Below are positions 61,173-64,000 of a stretch of DNA of 64,000 nt, in pieces. Made by a program: the position numbers and the translations under genes. The notes under the pieces are model-generated. The model saw only the letters and a program-made list of their open reading frames with translations, searched no databases and was not told where the DNA came from. The number at the start of each line of letters is the position of its first letter. Within the stretch, counting starts at the first letter, position 1. The stretch comes from Lachnospiraceae bacterium (GTDB taxonomy: Bacteria > Bacillota > Clostridia > Lachnospirales > Lachnospiraceae): the NCBI GenBank assembly GCA_017540605.1, contig JAFYAS010000033.1, positions 1 through 64,000 on the forward strand, given 5' to 3'.

Positions 61173-62624
61173 ATGGCAGAGGAAATGAGAAAGGATACGC
61201 CCATCGACATCGAACGCGATACGGATGCCATCCTTTTAGATGATGTGAATAGAGATCTCTATGACTTCAAGGACGAGGAGCGTGAAGAGGATTTCTACAA
61301 GGTGGACGAGGGACTGACTCCCGACATCATTAGAGAGATATCCAAGGAAAAGCACGATCCCGATTGGATGCTTGAATTCCGTCTTAAGTCATTGGAGCTT
61401 TACAACAAGATAGAGGTACCTGATTGGGGTCCTCCTATAGACGGACTGAATATGGACAGGATCGTAACCTATGTCCGTCACAAGTCAGATATGAAGAGTA
61501 CCTGGGAAGAGGTTCCAGAGGATATAAAGAATGCCTTTGAAAAGCTTGGTATTCCCCAGGCTGAGAGAGAGGCTCTTGCGGGCGTTGGTGCCCAGTACGA
61601 CTCCGAGCTTGTCTATCACAATGTGAGAGAGGATGTAAAGGCTGACGGAGTTATCTATACAGACATGGAAAGCGCTTTGACCGGTGAATACGCCGACATG
61701 GTCAGGGAGCATTTTATGAAGCTTGTGCCTCCTACGGACCACAAGTTTGCAGCTCTTCACGGTGCGGTGTGGTCAGGCGGTTCATTTGTCTATGTTCCGA
61801 AGGGAGTAAAGGTTGATATTCCCCTTCAATCATATTTCAGACTGAATGCAAGAGGAGCCGGACAGTTCGAGCACACTCTGATCATAGTAGATGAGGGAGC
61901 AGATCTTCATTTTATAGAGGGTTGTTCGGCTCCCAAATACAATGTAGCCAACCTTCATGCGGGCTGCGTTGAGCTTTATGTTGCAAAGAATGCGAGACTT
62001 CGTTATTCCACCATAGAGAACTGGTCGAAGAATATGTACAACCTAAATACCAAGAGAGCCATCTGTGAAGAGGGCGGTATCATCGAATGGGTTTCAGGTT
62101 CCTTCGGTTCTCACGAGTCATACCTTTATCCTACATCGGTGCTTAAGGGTGACAATTCTCATGCGGAATTTACGGGAGTCACATTTGCCGGCAAGGGACA
62201 GAATCTCGATACCGGTGCGAAGATGATCCACATAGGAAAGAATACATCTTCATTTATAGATACCAAGTCCATCTGTAAGGGTGGCGGTATCAGTACCTAC
62301 AGAAGCTCGGTTGTCATCACAAAGAGCGCTGAAGGATCTAAGGCTTCGGTAAATTGCGGATCCCTGATGCTTGATTCCATTTCCCGCTCGGATACTGTTC
62401 CCGCTATCGAGATGAGGACAGACAAGGCGGATGTGGGACACGAGGCGAAGATCGGAAGGATCAGCGACGAGGCTGTATTCTATCTGATGAGCAGAGGTAT
62501 TTCCGAGGCGGAGGCGAGAGCCATGATAGTAAGCGGCTTCGCCAATCCCGTGAGCAAGGAGCTTCCCCTCGAATATGCGGCTGAGATGAACAATCTCATA
62601 AAGCTTGAAATGGAGGGAGGTTGA
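61173..62624 (+). CDS. sufB: Fe-S cluster scaffold SufB
   Basis: 483 residues of the SufB beta-helix: HGAVWSGGSFVYVPKGVKVDIPLQSYFRLNAR is split here by GG-F-V, with FEHTLIIVDEGADLHFIEGCSAP carrying a conserved Cys, VSGSFGSHESYLYP, and the C-terminal GRISDEAVFYLMSRGISEAEARAM. It forms the scaffold with SufC and SufD. It follows sufC by 12 bases. Confidence 0.95.
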   Translation: MAEEMRKDTPIDIERDTDAILLDDVNRDLYDFKDEEREEDFYKVDEGLTPDIIREISKEKHDPDWMLEFRLKSLELYNKIEVPDWGPPIDGLNMDRIVTYVRHKSDMKSTWEEVPEDIKNAFEKLGIPQAEREALAGVGAQYDSELVYHNVREDVKADGVIYTDMESALTGEYADMVREHFMKLVPPTDHKFAALHGAVWSGGSFVYVPKGVKVDIPLQSYFRLNARGAGQFEHTLIIVDEGADLHFIEGCSAPKYNVANLHAGCVELYVAKNARLRYSTIENWSKNMYNLNTKRAICEEGGIIEWVSGSFGSHESYLYPTSVLKGDNSHAEFTGVTFAGKGQNLDTGAKMIHIGKNTSSFIDTKSICKGGGISTYRSSVVITKSAEGSKASVNCGSLMLDSISRSDTVPAIEMRTDKADVGHEAKIGRISDEAVFYLMSRGISEAEARAMIVSGFANPVSKELPLEYAAEMNNLIKLEMEGG

Positions 62625-63805
62625 TGGTTATGAAAGAGAGTTTAAAGGTCAACAATCTTCCGGTACTTACCTGGAATAAATTAAAGCTTAATCATGCTCC
62701 CCTTGATATCGATCATGAGTTTACTGGGAAGGAAGTTCTTAAAGTCGATACTATGCCTGAAGGTGTAAGCGTTGAGGAAGGTATAGGTTCAAAGGAGCTT
62801 TTGAAGCGTTTTGATGAGCTAGGAATAAAGAATCCAAAGGAGCAGTTTGTAGCAGGCAAATATCCCATGTACAATAAGCAAAGCTTTGCTACCGGTATGG
62901 GAGCTGATATAGATAAGCTCATGGAAGAGACTAATACCAAAGCCAGTGTTTACACTGTGGATGCAGGAAAGTCTGTAAAAGAGCCTACCTTCTTGCGCTA
63001 CGAATATGCTGATGGAGACAATGTTCTTGATAATACATTTATCCATGCCAAGGCGGGTTCCGAGTCTACATTTATCATGTATTATACCTGCGGCACCAAG
63101 TCCTTAGAGGAAAGATGGGACGGCAAGGCTTCGGGATTTTCAGGAAATCTCACAAGAGTTTATCTTGAGAAAAATGCAAAGGTACATCTCATCAAGGTTC
63201 AGATGCTTGATAAGGGATTTTTGTTCTTTGATGATATAGGCGGATATTCCGAGGCAGATTCATCATTTGAGGTGACAAAGCTTGAGCTGGGTGCTACCAA
63301 TGTGTACGACGGACTTAATGAGGCCCAGATGGGATATAAGAGTGACTTCAAGGTGAACTACGGATATATAGGTCTTCCCGACAGTATCTGCGATATCAAT
63401 TACAATGATGTCTTTTGGGGAAAGAAGGCAAATGGTGTGATGAGATTTTCAGAGGCTCTTATGGGCAATGCGAAAAAGACCTTTAGAGGTACCGTTGATT
63501 TTAGAGCGGGATGCGAGAAGGCATCGGGAGATGAGGAAGAAAATGTACTTCTCTTCGGTGAGGATATAGTCAACAAGACCATCCCTTTGATCCTCGGTGA
63601 AGAAGAGGATGTTGAGGGACGCCACGCCGCCACCATCGGAAGGCTTTCGGATGATATGCTCTTTTATATGCAGACAAGAGGTATCGACAAGAAGAAGGCG
63701 GAAGAGCTGATGGTAAGAGCATCTATGGCAAGCATCAGTGCGGCTATTCCTTCGGAGGAGATCAAGAAGGATATTAAAGATTATATCTGTCAGATATTTA
63801 AGTAA
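62624..63805 (+). CDS. sufD: Fe-S cluster assembly protein SufD
   Basis: 393 residues from ATG 62624, which overlaps the sufB stop (TTGATGG); an ATG at 62630 is equally well spaced from GGAGGGAGG and may be the start. It is the SufB paralogue: FIHAKAGSESTFIMYYT, DFRAGCEKASGDEEENVLLF and the shared C-terminus GRLSDDMLFYMQTRGIDKKKAEELM. Its N-terminal 110 residues are SufD-specific. It completes the scaffold with SufB and SufC. Confidence 0.92.
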   Translation: MVMKESLKVNNLPVLTWNKLKLNHAPLDIDHEFTGKEVLKVDTMPEGVSVEEGIGSKELLKRFDELGIKNPKEQFVAGKYPMYNKQSFATGMGADIDKLMEETNTKASVYTVDAGKSVKEPTFLRYEYADGDNVLDNTFIHAKAGSESTFIMYYTCGTKSLEERWDGKASGFSGNLTRVYLEKNAKVHLIKVQMLDKGFLFFDDIGGYSEADSSFEVTKLELGATNVYDGLNEAQMGYKSDFKVNYGYIGLPDSICDINYNDVFWGKKANGVMRFSEALMGNAKKTFRGTVDFRAGCEKASGDEEENVLLFGEDIVNKTIPLILGEEEDVEGRHAATIGRLSDDMLFYMQTRGIDKKKAEELMVRASMASISAAIPSEEIKKDIKDYICQIFK

Positions 63806-63819
63806 TAAAGGAAATAAGT

Positions 63820-64000
63820 ATGGATTTACAGGCAATACGCGCGGACTTCCCGATACTTGCGGATGAGCGCTACGTTTATTTTGATAATGCGGCTACCTCA
63901 CAAAGACCCCGTCAGGTTCTCGAGGCGATAGACAATTTCTATCGTACCACCAATGCGAACCCTCTTCGCGGTCTTTATGAGTGGAGTATAGGTGCCACCG
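63820..64000 (+). CDS. sufS: Cysteine desulfurase SufS, 5' part, runs off the window
   Basis: Sixty codons are visible from ATG 63820: MDLQAIRADFPILADERYVY, then FDNAATSQRPRQVLEAID and NANPLRGLYEWS. The F-D-N-A-A-T-S-Q-x-P block and the N-x-x-R-G-x-Y region are the usual start of SufS-type desulfurases, which give sulfur to the SufBCD scaffold. It follows sufD by 14 bases with AAAGGAAA as ribosome site. The PLP lysine and active Cys are beyond the end. Confidence 0.9.
   Translation, partial: MDLQAIRADFPILADERYVYFDNAATSQRPRQVLEAIDNFYRTTNANPLRGLYEWSIGAT

Overview
The window looks like a chromosomal segment of a low-to-moderate GC Gram-positive anaerobe of the Lachnospiraceae type (Butyrivibrio or Roseburia relatives). 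The inference rests on protein style: a flagellin lysine methylase, an HD-GYP protein, a Tet-like GTPase fused to a NYN domain, type III glutamine synthetase, PPi-type phosphofructokinase, split transketolase, a CDP-polyol polymer cluster and a sufCBDS operon. I saw no rRNA, tRNA, CRISPR array, transposase or phage gene.

Layout. 1-6.8 kb: an acetyltransferase remnant, a GNAT enzyme, a FliB-like methylase, a secreted leucine-rich-repeat protein and the GTPase-NYN fusion. 7.0-12.7 kb: a membrane HD-GYP protein, an L,D-transpeptidase, the two ends of a deleted ABC exporter, and an orphan protein with kinase-like motifs lying between two inverted copies of a roughly 148-bp structured repeat. 12.7-17.7 kb: a preQ0 operon (queD-queE-folE-queC) behind a leader with mutually exclusive antiterminator and terminator stems, followed by glmM, a lipid kinase and a third copy of the repeat. 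17.9-22.1 kb: a glucosaminidase-like protein carrying a dockerin, next to a membrane-anchored cohesin protein and an Asp/Glu racemase.

22.1-43.8 kb is a large envelope-polymer locus. It holds a priming polyprenyl-phosphate sugar transferase, GT2 enzymes, four CDP-glycerol/ribitol polyolphosphotransferase-type proteins (one of 1522 residues with two such modules), tarI and tarJ, a second IspD-like cytidylyltransferase, tagD, an epimerase, a secreted beta-helix protein, a frameshifted GT2, a phosphodiesterase-like protein and a TagGH-like ABC exporter. An LCP-family ligase candidate lies at 47.9 kb. The genes supply CDP-polyols, build a polyol-phosphate chain on a lipid carrier, export it and attach it to the wall; glmS and glmM supply amino-sugar precursors.

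43.8-64 kb is mostly core metabolism and housekeeping: PPi-PFK, glmS, transketolase halves, ClpX, a secreted C1 cysteine peptidase, two membrane proteins of unknown role, glnN, thrC and sufC-B-D-S (sufS runs off the end).

The most notable items are the cohesin-dockerin pair tied to peptidoglycan hydrolysis, the structured repeat family (three full copies plus one internally deleted copy) with terminal inverted repeats and covarying hairpins, the GTPase-NYN fusion, the kinase-like orphan between inverted repeats, and the que operon leader.
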